Shown here piece after piece: positions 48,223 through 60,600 of a stretch of DNA of 64,000 bases (position 1 is its first letter; each line of letters opens with the position of its first letter). Both the position numbers and the translations under genes were made by a program. This DNA is from Syngnathus acus (Eukaryota > Chordata > Actinopteri > Syngnathiformes > Syngnathidae), in the NCBI RefSeq assembly GCF_901709675.1, contig NC_051088.1, positions 16,730,193-16,794,192 of the forward strand, written 5' to 3'. The notes under the pieces are model-generated. The model was not told the DNA's origin and searched no databases. It saw only the letters and a list, made by a program, of their open reading frames with translations.

Positions 48223-51200
48223 TATCTTAGGCACAGGCAAACGACCACGACATTAAATAACACTAATTGAAGACCTGTGTGATGGCATCAATCAAAAATG
48301 GACATTATCACTCTTGTAAAGGCAGACTTAATTGTGTCAGAGCTCTCACTTATAAGGCTGCATGATTGTGTATGTGTCAAAGAAGCTTCCAGTGATTGGA
48401 CCTACACTGGGGTCACTTATTTATTTTCTTTGCTTACTCATTTTTCTAGTTGGATGAAAATTACTGAAGGAAAAAGAAACATGCAGTTGTGCAATCACTG
48501 TTCCCAATAAGGATACACAAGGACCACAGCATTCCTACTTTTTTTCCTATCACATGCTTTCCATCTATGTGATGTTGAGAGTGGAGGAAAGAAAGGATTC
48601 TCTGTCTTCGGCACACGTTAACTGGGTCATGAGCACAAACCCTCCTCGGATCAAGCACATTGAGCTCTTGTCAGCCGATAAAGGGGCGGATCTTGTCAAT
48701 CAATTAGAATGCTGCAAAGATTGTTGCACTTCTCCAGAAAAACTGAAGTGAAAACTAAAAGGGAAATAAGACAAATAGCATCATTGTTTTAAGAGCTTGG
48801 AACCTGTTTTCTTTCCGTTTGCTTCGCAAGTCCCCAAACACACGAGGCCCTCCCTCAAGTCCTGCCCAAAACTGTCGAGTGAGGTGGAGCTGAAAAATGC
48901 TGTGACTCAGCTCTAAAAAAAAAAATAAAAAAATGTGCCTACTGACCGCAATTTGTTCTGTGTACAAATAATGACAACAAGCATTTCTACATGCGAGTTA
49001 CACTCATGTCTAGTTAGTTTTTCTTTCGTTTTGACTTACTTTTAAACTTACTTGTAATTAGTTTTTTGAGCGTGTTCATTAATTTTTCTTACTTTGTATT
49101 ATTATAAATGTTTTTGTGAAGAATTTTTATTACTTTTAGGATTTGTTTTTTAAATAAATCCTTGAATTGTGTAAGACAGTATTGTGGAGTAAACTACAAT
49201 TCACAAACGGTAAATACTTAAATACATTTAAAACAAACCCCGAAAGCTCCTGCATGATATTGGCCATTTAGTTTTAGTGAAGTTTCATAAACATAAGCTG
49301 TAGTTTCAGTTAGTTTTCGTTGAAGAAGTAAAACCTGATGATTTCCTGCGGACTTGGCAAAAGTGCTCACTTGGTTTATAGACACTTGTGTAAAATGAAG
49401 ACCAGTTTTCAAACTGTTAGAAAAACTTGAATGGAGCCTCCCTTCAGTAATCCCCGCCCCTCCCATTTTTTAGCAAATGGGCATTGATTTGGATGTTGGA
49501 TAGTTTCAGTAAAGCAACTGGTGTCTGTCTCAAGCTTCTCTCACTCCTATTCTTGTCTTGAACGTTTCAGCACCTGAAAGTGGAGCACTCAAGAACTCGC
49601 CTGGCCAACATCACACAAAGCTACTGCCAAATCTGCTATTCTCATGAAGACCTCCAGATTAAATCCAGATGTTTGAATAGTTGCTTTATGATCACATGCT
49701 TGCAGAGTCAAACATCTACTTTGAGAGCAGAAAAATATGCTTTCGATATATCACTCCCCCCCTTCCCCCCAAAAAATTATATACAGTATATATGTATATA
49801 TATACCGTCGCATGATTATGAGAGGCATGGTATGTAGACATCTGTTTTCGCGCAGTCTCTGTTAGTGGATTGCGCAAGAAGACGTGAGAAAAGATTGTCA
49901 CATGTTGCATGTGACACACAAAAAAAAGGTCCTCATGAAGTAGGCCTGGGCCGGGAAAGTATGGCACTTAGATCAAATAACACACAAAAGAATTCAAACC
50001 ACATAGGCTCAAAAGCATAAAATTGTGAACTTTTCTTTTTATTTTTGGACAGAGAGACGAGTTAAGTGGGACAGAGGCAAGCGGGTCCTTGAAGCTGCAC
50101 GAGGAGGAAGGACAGGGAGGAGCAACACGCTGACCGAGATGAGGCGATCGATACTATTCGTTCAAACACTTGTCAACTATGACCTAAAAAAAGATTGAAA
50201 CTAAACCCTTGAGGTCATGTATTGTTAATTTAGTAGTTTAGTTATTTGTCGGTTGCAGTTAGAGTAAACATACTCATCATCTTCAAACATTGTGGATGTT
50301 TTTTCTGCTTTGTCAATTCCAAATGTTAACTGTTTTGTTTTATTTCTTGGAGCTTGCTTGGCAGCAGGGATGGGGATTCCATTCTCCTGGCTGCACACAT
50401 ACAGCATTTTAACCTCGTACGTTCTGACTTATTGCTCAGGAAGTCTATGGAAAGAATATAGTAAAAGGTTAGAATGCAACAATGTGTATATTTTGAAGCA
50501 GCTTGACATTTGGCTTTAGTGAAGACACTAAACACTCCGCAGGTGAGTGAGTGTGGTCACAATGAGAATCATCAGAAAATATAAAATAAGCTAATTGAGG
50601 TTTACCAACATGGCCACCACCTCAAATGTTTGGCCGACGTGCTCACCACTCGGACATGTTGCCATTTCAGGAGTCGTTAAGGGTACAGCGTAACATTGTT
50701 GAAACTAAGATCTCATATTGCACTTAGTGTTGCTTTAACTCTGTCAAATGGGAGTGTGTGTGTGTGCAAGAAAAGTTCCATCATAAACATGCCCGAGTGA
50801 AATGCTGGCTCGCCTCTCAAGACAAGTCCCGCTGACACAAAATGTGTTTCTCGTTAGCTCCTGCAGCTTCCCGTCATTAATATTTTGTTTTCACACTAAA
50901 TTCTTTGCTTTTTCTTTGCTTTTTTTCTGTCTGGAGGAGCCGGATGGATGAAGCAGCAAAACAACATGCTCTCGTGTTTGTTATCTCGGGGAGCTCAGTG
51001 AGTACAACCCCACAAGTGGAAGAGCAACAGGCTCACTGCCATGCCCTTGGTAGGTCATGGCAGATGAATTCTGTGGTTTCCACTGAGGCCGATACAAATG
51101 AGCAGAGGAGCATGGACGTCTCAGGTTTAACTCCACTGGGGTCGTCTATGTCTTGCCGGCCTGGCTGCCTGTTCAAAAGTCCTGTGACCTTCCTCCTCGT

Positions 51201-51239
51201 CAGCATGAACCACTGGTAGGAAGTACCAAAGTACAAATA

Positions 51240-51362
51240 CTTATGCCCAGCCACTGGGGGAATACGCAAACTCCACATAGGGAGGGCCGGAAATGAAATC
51301 GAACGCACACCCTCTGAACTGTGAGGTGGACGTGCTAACCAGTTCGCCACCGTGCCGCCCAC
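51240..51362 (-). repeat. dispersed repeat tail (retroelement-like)
   Basis: On the plus strand it reads ATACGCAAACTCCACATAGG, then CTCTGAACTGTGAGGTGGAC and CCAGTTCGCCACCGTGCCGCC-like text. I recognise this as a very common fish dispersed repeat; the exact family is not assigned. A degenerate reverse-sense relative lies near 33,575-33,640. Confidence 0.55.
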
Positions 51363-52504
51363 ATGGTCATTTTAAGGGTTTATTTTAAGAGACACTTTTT
51401 TTCTTATCCTCACTGGTCATTTTCAGAGTTCAGGTGTCAACGGTCAGCTGTCAATAGTTGGGGTCAAGGTTCAGGGGTAAAAAAAATCTGAATTTTCTAT
51501 ACATACTATATAACGTCACGGTCATTTTTTTACTAGAAAGAAGCCTTACTATATGTGGTCTTTTTTTTTTCTTTACAGAAAAGAAAGCCCTACATTGTCT
51601 TTTTTTTTACTAAAAATTGTCTGGTGACCCGGGCCAGGGTGTGCCCTGCTTCTTGCCTCTCTTCATTTTCTCTCTTCAATGATGCAGTCATCTGTGTGAA
51701 CTTGTCAAGTATTTGATTTTGGCAGGCTTACAAGACAACACAAGAAATACGGGTTTCATTTGGTGCTAAATGTTTGCGGCCTCAGGTATGACAGCTCGGA
51801 AATAAGTGTTTCTGGACACAAAGCATGGTGTGCCCTCCCCTAAATACGAACAATAAAAACTGGCCAGTTGCCTAAGCAACTTCTCTGCATACTGTAAAGA
51901 AAAAGACTCTCATTAAGTTGGAGGTGCAGAACAGCTCATATGATATATTTAGGTTTAAATGTAATTTTGAAGGTTTTGGCTTGTCGAACCCCAAGTGAAT
52001 TTTACACACCGTTGTTATGAAACACTGTAAATATTTGAATGGCCCTGAGACAAAAAAATGAGGGCCCAAAGTCAAAAAGGTTAATGACCGCTAGAGGACA
52101 ACACAAAGGCTTTTTCTAGTGAAGGTCATATCCTGGCTGTTCACGGGAGTGCTTGGTTTAAATCTACACTGCATGTACACGCACCAGCGCACTTTACAGT
52201 CAGCACTTCTCTTTTGCTCACTAGCACTGAATGACTTGTGTTCTTGTATTGTGCGCGTCTTCATTTTTCTTACTCTATTTTTCTTAAGTCAAACCTGCAT
52301 TGTTACGTCACCTTGCCAAGGGACACCTGATGCAAACTGGCCTGTGGCTATAATTATGTCATAGTAGTTGCAAATGTTCAGCTATTGCACTGTCCCTTTT
52401 TAAATAATAAAAAAAGACATGTAGTGTTTTTTTCTTTTCCGTATGAACACTCTTAGATGAAATGGAAATATTTTTATGTGTCAAGACCAAGACTATTAAA
52501 AGTA

Positions 52505-53429
52505 CCGTTTTTTTCCATGTATAATGCGCAAAATTTAACTAATTTATTGTCCTAAAATCTGGGGTGCGCATTATACATGGGTACAATTTTTTTAAATGTT
52601 TTTTTTTTTTTTTTTTTTGCGAAGAAAATCATGGTACAACAATTTTTGAAGAAAATCTTGTCACGGATGGTTCTTTACAACGTTACTTTCCTCTCTTTTC
52701 ATTTTAACCTAACTGATCGCGGTGGTGCCTTTCTGGGCAGTCGGAGAAATCAACGCCAACAAAAAAAATACATCCAGCCTAGTTAAGAAATCACCAGAAA
52801 GATCACCATGACAATTGTGAATAATAAATAAATAATTATTATATATATTATTATTATAATAATAAATAATTGTGATAAATAACTGGAACATCACTCAAAT
52901 ATTGGTGATCCCGTTGAGAGTCTCACATATTTCTTCGCTATCGAGTTTGCTACTGCATGCGCAGTGATACTGACCGGCAGAATAACATCCGGTTGTTCCC
53001 AAAGATGATCTTTTTTCTGAAATAATTTTATGTTTACGGACTTAAGTAACCCGGCCGGGTCATACCAAAGACTATAAAAATGGGACCCATTGCCTCCCTG
53101 CTTGGCACTCAGCATTAAGGGTTGGAATTGGGGGGTTAGATCACCAAATGATTCCCGAGCGCGGCGCCGCTGCTGCTCACTGCTCCCCTCTCCCCCAGGG
53201 GATGGATCAAAATCACACGGGGATGGGTCAAATGCAGAGGACAAATTTCACCACACCCAGACGCGTGTGTGACGATCATTGGGACTTTAAGAAAAAAAAA
53301 AAAAAATTGTTTTAAAAAGTCTAAATTTGGGTGCGTATTATACATGGGTACAGGCTTTTTCCAGCATCGACATGCCATTTTTAGGGTGCGTATTATACAT
53401 GGGGGCGCATTATACATGGAAAAAAACGG
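52505..53429. mobile_element. DNA transposon with perfect 25-bp TIRs and TA target duplication
   Basis: The left terminus CCGTTTTTTTCCATGTATAA and the next five bases are the exact reverse complement of the right terminus (…TTATACATGGAAAAAAACGG). Each end is flanked by TA (52,503-52,504 and 53,430-53,431). Subterminal TGCGCATTATACATGGG-type words recur several times inside both ends. The 925-bp body has no transposase frame, so it is non-autonomous. TA flanks suggest the Tc1/mariner superfamily, by inference. Confidence 0.8.
53049..53306 (+). mobile_element. SINE-like insertion nested in the TIR element
   Basis: Contains GGGTTAGATCACCAAATGAT, GCTGCTGCTCACTGCTCCCC, GGGTCAAATGCAGAGGACAA and GACGATCATTGGGACTTTAA followed by a 14-A tail. 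I recognise the string as a widespread fish SINE-type repeat. The start is approximate. Confidence 0.55.
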
Positions 53430-53584
53430 TAACCATCGTTCGGCTTGTCCCATCAGGGGTCACCACATACACCGAGTTCCTGTTTTATTTATTTATTTAT
53501 TTGTTTATTTATGTATTGTTTGTGCTCTGTATACAACAACGCAAGTCACGTCTGGTGTAAATTTCCTTTTTTGCTAGTTTGGAG

Positions 53585-53800
53585 AAAATAGAGTTTGTCG
53601 CGTTAGTGCGCATGCGCACTGGCTGCCGTGATGTCGTCATCACGAGTCCCCCATCCCTCCAGTTATCCACTCGGCAGCGCTCCACGTTGCTCTTTTGGTA
53701 CCGCGAGCACCTCCAAGCCAACCTTTGCATGTCGGGAGCGTGTGTGAGAGTCGAGCATCGAACCGAGCCCAAGGACACCGGCAGAATTCTCCACCGCGAG
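53585..53800 (+). promoter_or_regulatory. slc16a1: slc16a1 candidate promoter and non-coding first exon
   Basis: A CpG-rich block begins with a perfect palindromic NRF1-type site, TGCGCATGCGCA (53,607-53,618). The following GC-rich sequence ends at a usable donor (CCACCGCGAG|GTTGGT at 53,800) that could splice to the acceptor at 57,629. A non-coding first exon is usual for mammalian SLC16A1. The next CpG-rich stretch to about 53,990 may be part of the same island. Confidence 0.5.
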
Positions 53801-56800
53801 GTTGGTATGCGTTCGTTCGTTGTTTTCTTTTCGTTGTTTTGGTTGGTACGGCGGTGCGATGGCAAAGCGACACCGCACGCGTGGTTTTAATCAACATGTT
53901 AGCGCGTTGAGTGTAGCTAATTCGGCTTTTGGAAAATTGAGATGGCACGCTTTTAACGTCGGCTCCACGCCGCGTGGAGTCTAACCCCAACCCCCAGCGC
54001 CACCCCTCTTGATGGCGTGATGCTGCGGGAGCGCCCCCCCCCTCTCACGCACACATTCCCTCGGGCGCATCTGGTCAGTGTGTGGCCCAGCCTGCAGACA
54101 ACCCTGTGGGTTCGGCACCGAGTCAGACACGCTCTCTGACGAATGGAACTGTGATTGTTGCATGTCTGTATGATCTGCATCACACTCGTCTTAGACGGCT
54201 TATCAAGGTTCTTTTTATTGATTTCCGAAGCATATCATAAAAACATCTACTCCAAACAAATGTTTGACGTCCATCTTAAAAAGATGTTATGAATGGGGCC
54301 AATAAAGTGCTCTTTTTGTCCTTATCATCAAGACAAATTAGTGCACTCGTAGTATCAATCTATCTCTATCCTCATTTACAATGGCTGCAGAATGTGATAG
54401 GACACAAGCAGCATGCATGGCAATTGCTCTTTGCATTTCACTCTGACAATCATCCACCCAATCAAAGCGGACTTGGGCCCCAACTCCCCATTTGCCAGAG
54501 AGGTTCGGGTGCAAAGAGAAAGCGTGTGTTTGTTTCCAAATGCTCCGGTCACTTGTTGACCTTTTGTGGGACTTGCGTGCCACTGTGTTGCGTTGCATCA
54601 CATGCTCCTCCCGGATGCTCACGATGATTGCGCAACCCACCGCAGCGAGCTCGTGAACTGACTCACGACCATTAAAGCAATTCGAAACGGTTTGTTTAGC
54701 TCAAGTGAAAAAGTCTACACAGCCCTTGTTCAAATGCCAGGTTTTTGTGATCTTAAAAACAAGAGGCCAAAATAAATCCTTTCAAATATTTTCCACACCA
54801 TTAATGCAACCTATAACCTGTATTAGTCGTTTGAAAAAGAAAATGAAATGTCAAGACACAGCAACAATTTTGAAAATCAGCTTCATGGGTTCCAGAAAAA
54901 TGGAATATTGTGTAACTTAAATGATTTCCTCAAGGTTTTAAGCTTTTATTTCCTTTCTTTGCATGTTTTTGTCCCCAAATTTCTCTCTTTTGAAAATGAA
55001 ACAAATACTAAAGGGCAAAGTATTGTAAAACAATCAAATTTTATGAGTGGTGTCAAACTCCTTTTTATTGCCAGCCCTTTCATAGTTGTGCCTTCCCTCA
55101 GAGGGCCGTTAAGACACTGACACCAAATACACCTAAATCTCGATTTTACGCTGACTTTGGGCTGCAGATGTTTTTAGAAAGAACCATAGGAGTTGACATG
55201 ATTTGCGTTCGTGTAATTGGACATTTACGGCTTTGACCTGAAAATGGCTGCCCTGATTGTGTGTAATAAAAACAGTTGCATAAAAAAACACGGGCATGTT
55301 TTTGCGGCCAGCATGTCATGCCCGAGTGAACGGAACTCGCTGCCACGCGGGCGGGCACCTTTGTGCCACACGCTCGGTGGGCAACTCGATCGCGCGGATT
55401 ACTGGTGTGTCTCTTGGGATTAACGGAGCTCTGTCAACACAAGGTTCAAGAGATCACTTATGCTAAGCCGACTAGTATTTCATGGCCACTTAGCTCTAAA
55501 TTGGTTCTAAGCGGTATAAGGGGTCCTCTTTGAACTATTAATCTGACTCGAACTGAGTGAAATAGATACACTTGTATGGTTAATTTGGTTGTTGTGCTGT
55601 CTGGTGATGATCGCGCATGAAATTTAATAAACGGTGTTTGCATTTCCACACAGTTTGGAAGTGTGCCAATGTGGCAAGAAGTGCCCACTATTGTTTGATT
55701 TAATCAAACAAATGAGTCGTAACACGTCAAATCGATTCATAATCGAACTAAATCGAATCGTTCCACTTTCAAAGCAAACCGTCCTTGAATTTTTTTGCTC
55801 CCCACATTTTGAAAACTGTATTGAATGATCTTTTGTGGAGAAATGTACGTCCTTACTAAATAGACAATATGTCTTCCTAATCTTTGTTTCTGGCATTTCT
55901 AAACTATGACGTGCTACTTTCCCCAGACCATGTGATATCAGCCGTGTGGCCATTTTGTTCATCTAGCAAATGCAATCCTGGTTGCACCCTGTCAGATCAG
56001 CATCTGCATCTCTGCCTGAGCAATTTGGTTTGCACCCGAGTGTCAAAGTATCTTTGCTATGGCTTCACGAGAGCCCGCCCATCGTTCACGTGTCATTTTA
56101 CGAGCAGCCGTATTTAATGACCTTCCTGTTTGCTCAGTTCAGTTCAGTTGCAACTTCCCTCCTGGAGTTGCTTGCTCACAAGGGTGTAGTATTGTGTTTT
56201 TTTGTTTGCCGGTGTGCCTGTCGGGCTCGCAAATGGCTGGCAAATTTCCTAGAAAATTCAACGGGGAATTTTAGAAATGCGATTGTGCCCCACCTGTGTT
56301 TAAAGGGTACCTCCGGTGATCCCACATTGAGGTTTTGCTAGCTATGTTAGAACGTATGCCGTCATGACTTTCCTGTCACCTGCCACCCGCTATAGAATGA
56401 GCCGTACAAGAAAAAATAAAACCACTCGAGCACCCGTCAGACAGGTCAGAGGTCACATATTAGCGAAAACCTGTCTCAGTCCTGTGAATAAAACAACCTT
56501 CAGTTTTTTTTTTTAACTTCCTGCTTTATTCCCAAGGAAAATTTCCAACTTGGAAAATTCACAGAATTTCGCAACCCTAATGACTGCATTGTAAATGACA
56601 CTTTAGTTAAGCAATCGTCTCTGACGGCACATGTTGTCTCATAGTTCATTATTGACTGGTTAGGCTGGTTGTGATTGCCCGGATCAGCAACGTGTTGTTG
56701 TGATTTGTCGCGTGTAGGTCCCGGCCACTGCTTGCTCGTCGACACATTCACCGATGCAATGTTTGCACAAGCGTGTGAGAGCATTCGTGACTGTGGTAGG

Positions 56801-57629
56801 TTAGGTAGGTCATATGTGTGCGTGCGTGTGGTTGCTTTTGACACGTGCGCTATTCCCATCCCTTTGACACGAGTGAGGCGGTTGAAAAAAAAAAACTCTA
56901 TTGGCTTTGTACAGGAAGTATTCGTACATGCTGAGTTTGCATGAACTCGATGTGGCTCGAGTGACATCATTCCGTTGTTGTTGTTTTTTTGTCAGAGCAT
57001 TTCTTGTTTGCAGAAAAATTAGCGTACGAACCTCGGTGCAGGTTAAACGTCGCACGTCGATTTTTGCGTGTCTCCTGGAGACCATCTGCAACTGCCCGCA
57101 AAATATGCACCAAGCATATCAGGCGAGCTCACGGAATGGTGCAAAATAGTATCTTATCTGTATTGAGAAAGGGAAGACCTTGGAGCTGGCAAGACGATTA
57201 GCGTTGGAACGCCATGGGGACCAGTCCAATTAATTTCTTGATGGGAAAGTGGTGGCCGCTGTGACCTCTGGCTTGGCACAGTGGGATTTGTTTGGCACAG
57301 TTTTTACCCTTCCTGTTGCCACTCATACATTTTATTTTATTTTTTTTGGGCATGGGACCAGCCATGGCTGGGAATGAAAGATGGGAAAGAAATTGGATTC
57401 CAAAAGCTTATTTTGACCTTTTTTTTTTTCCCCCTGTGGTATGTATAAACAGTTTTTTTTCCAAGCGCTGCAAGGTAGCATAATGGTGCTGCGCATGCAG
57501 ACTGTTGCAGGCGGATGTGAAAAGCAAGACTTTTGCTTGCATCATCACAACATCCTGTTTCAGTCGTGTCGTTTTGGTGGAAATGCAGCCGACTAGTTTT
57601 GGCATCAACCTTGCTCTCCCTCTCCACAG
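53801..57629. other. probable slc16a1 intron 1
   Basis: If the first exon is at 53.6-53.8 kb, this 3.8-kb stretch is the 5' UTR intron. It contains a dispersed-repeat module at about 54,703-54,760 (AAGTCTACACAGCCC, CAAATGCCAGGTTTTTGTG) related to 7,886-7,975. No coding exon was seen. Confidence 0.45.
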
Positions 57630-57689
57630 GTGCTGCCTCCAGTCCAGCTTGCATCTTTCCTCCTCGCCGCCTTCTCTTCGTGAGCAGAC
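57630..57689 (+). other. slc16a1: slc16a1 5' UTR portion of first coding exon
   Basis: Follows a strong acceptor (CTCCCTCTCCACAG|GTGCTG). An in-frame TGA three codons before the ATG (57,681-57,683) fixes 57,690 as the start. Confidence 0.7.
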
Positions 57690-60600
57690 ATGCCTCCTCC
57701 AGTGGGGGGCCCCACAGGATACACCCCTCCCGAGGGGGGCTGGGGCTGGGCCGTGGTGGTGGGGGCGTTCATCTCCATCGGCTTCTCTTACGCTTTCCCC
57801 AAATCCATAACGGTCTTCTTCAAAGACATCGAGGTGATCTTTGATGCCACGCCCAGCCAAGTCTCCTGGATCTCCTCCATCATGTTGGCTGTTATGTACG
57901 CAGGAGGTAAGTGGCAAAAAGGTTCAGCTTGAGCGTACCATAGACTTTTTTTGAACAGCCGCTCAGCAGACCCAAAACACTCAGTGAACAGACTCTGCAC
58001 TCACACCCCAGGCTGAACTTTGCTCCTCATGCACATCCACAATTTGTATAAAGATATAAGCTCAGTCAGGATGCTTAAAAATTCTGTGTACCGCCATGAC
58101 TTTTTGCATCTTTGGAACCCTTGGCACCTTTTTCCAAACACATTGTGTAGCTGACAACTGTTAATAGGCCACAGGCAGAAATGGCTCAACCTTGACTTTC
58201 CTTACTTGCAACAACGGCCCGTTTTTTACAGGTGTCGTTCTGGTTTGGATCAGGTTTCACAGTTCCCGTCATATATATATACGCACGTAACGTGCTCAAG
58301 CTGCATGCTCACATCTGGTCTCTTGGTGAACATCTTCAGGCTCCAAAGACTCGCATGTGCTTTTTTTCAAACTCAGGACGTGGAAGCTTTAGGGACTTCC
58401 AAGAAAGAATAAAAGAAGGCGTAAAAGGCATAACAGGACCCAGATGTTCAAGTGCTTGGATCTTTCTTTCCCGCCTCTTCCTGATTTCACAATTCAGTCT
58501 GTCTCCTGGGCCACGTAGAATTGGGTCTCCGGCGGGCTGTGCCTCCTTGGCCTGGCAGGCATGGGAGGTGCACCAATGTGACATTTATGACTTGAACTTT
58601 GGAGTTATATGCCAAAGAGAGCCTCTTAAATTTCAGGATTTTGTTTGCAGACAAAAGGTTGTTTGTCGGCGGCCATTGAGTGGGAGTGCTGACCGCCGAC
58701 TTGTATTTCACTTCTCGTGGCTTGGGGGAAACGCCTGGCTTTAGTGTGTGGGATGTCAACGAAGCCGAGCCAGAGTAAATAAGGAATGTGCGAGCGTCTC
58801 TTATCAGCTATCTGCTTTTTCTTGGCTGGGTTCTCATGGCCCTTGTGTTTCCACAGAGGTGCATCCCCGCAGGAATAGTTTCGATTTTGACAAAACAATG
58901 TGATACAAAAAACGTCGCAGTAGTTCACTCGGTTTCTCAAGCGGTGCCGGTGAGGAAATGGTCAAGTGATGGCTGGAGGGAGAAACCGCTGTTGTTTATA
59001 TAATCCCTCGGAGAACGCTCCTCACTGGCCTCTTTGTGTTTTGCCAGATAACAACAAAGAGCGTCACCGCTCATTTGTTACTGTGTGTACGGGTCGTTTT
59101 TGTCCTCAGCCTTTTTTGGCTGTCGCAGCTCAGTTTCATCTTTATTCTGTTGAATCTATCCTAGGCTATTTTTTTTTTTTTTGCTGTGAATATGGATGGA
59201 TAGATGGATTTTATTTATTAAAACAAGGGAAAAGAAATTCAAAATAATTGGATTGTGATCCGTTCGTTCCTTAATGATTAAAATGTGTATGAAATGCACA
59301 TTCTAAAGCAACCGCCTCGACTGTGCAGCGTGAGTGGCCCGGCCGCGCTTGTACTTTGTATTCGGTGGCTTGCAGAGCTGGTTGCTGTGAATCCATGTGA
59401 GAGTCCATTCATAGCCAGCTTGGCACGCAAGAGAGACACGAAGGATGATTTGCCTCCAGCCCTCCTCCTCCTCCTCCTCCCGTCAGTGCTCTGCTGTCGT
59501 AATCAAACTGAGCAGACTTGCATTCCAAATAGTATGGATGAGGTTCAGTGGGTTAATAAGGTCTCCATCTCCTTGGACTCTGATTGTCAATGCAAGCAGT
59601 GATGTGATATTATGTAAGTGGTCGATAGCACGGTAGAGCTGAAGGTGTTTTTTTTGGCTGGATATGTCTAATGCAGGATTTTTGCTTTTCTATAAATGAT
59701 AGCTGTGGTTTTATTTATTTATTTCTATTGCAATTGGAAAGGCTGTTTTGTCCTTAAATGTGCCTTTAAATGTTGCAGGAGTTCTCGACCAGTCTCGCGT
59801 GTAGCTAACCTCATCCCACCGCATATAACAACACATTTATGTCATATTTAACGCCTATGCACCCAATGTTTCATATTTACTCCATATTGAGTTTTCGTTA
59901 CACTTAACACATTATAATTACTTCATACTTAATGGCATTCTATTGTCCCATATTCACATTGTGTACTATTTTCATCCCATTTGGCATTCTATTCACCTAA
60001 AGTAGCACATTTACAGATTTAGTCTCTGCTTATGCTGATAGCTTAAGATAGGTGGTGTAAAAGAAAACACTTTTTAAGACACTGAAACAAAAATTTACGT
60101 CAAGTTAATTTGACACTCCGTAAAATGAACCTGCTAAATTTGAGTAATTAACAAAAAAGTGGGATTGTTAAAGTGTGGTACATGGGCTCCCTCTTGTGGT
60201 ACCTTTGAATGAAATATTCAAACGTGCAGTTTGTTACATAGTCACTTCAACTTTTTTACATCGCCTTGGTTAAGTCGTACAGTTAAGTTGTATTTAACTT
60301 TGAATATTTTCCTGCGTTTTGCTTATGTGAAATATATTTTTATAATACATCATTGAAGTACCATATTAGTTTTTTTTATGATCCATTGTTAATATCCAGT
60401 GATCCATTCATTTTCCAAAGCGCTTCGAATTCGAAATTATGTTATATTTGTGTAAACAATTTGGGTGACTATGGTTTCACTTAACAAATGTAAAGTTCTG
60501 ATCGTCTCTCTCCGTGTCGTCAGGTCCAATCAGCAGCATCCTGGTGAACAAATTCGGAAGCCGACCCATCATCTTGATGGGCGGCTGTCTGGCAGCGTCC

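Larger units (their letters stand above)
45798..53584. other. intergenic region between cables2 and slc16a1, rich in mobile elements
   Basis: No gene is recognised. Contents seen: a MITE-like family at 46,416-46,785 and 48,056-48,222, a dispersed-repeat tail at 51,240-51,362, and a TIR transposon with a nested SINE-like insert at 52,505-53,429. The rest is AT-rich unique sequence with no credible exon. Confidence 0.6.

Noticed and set aside
57408-57917. 169-codon minus-strand open frame over slc16a1 first coding exon
   Set aside because: Antisense shadow; the sense frame is near-identical to MCT1.
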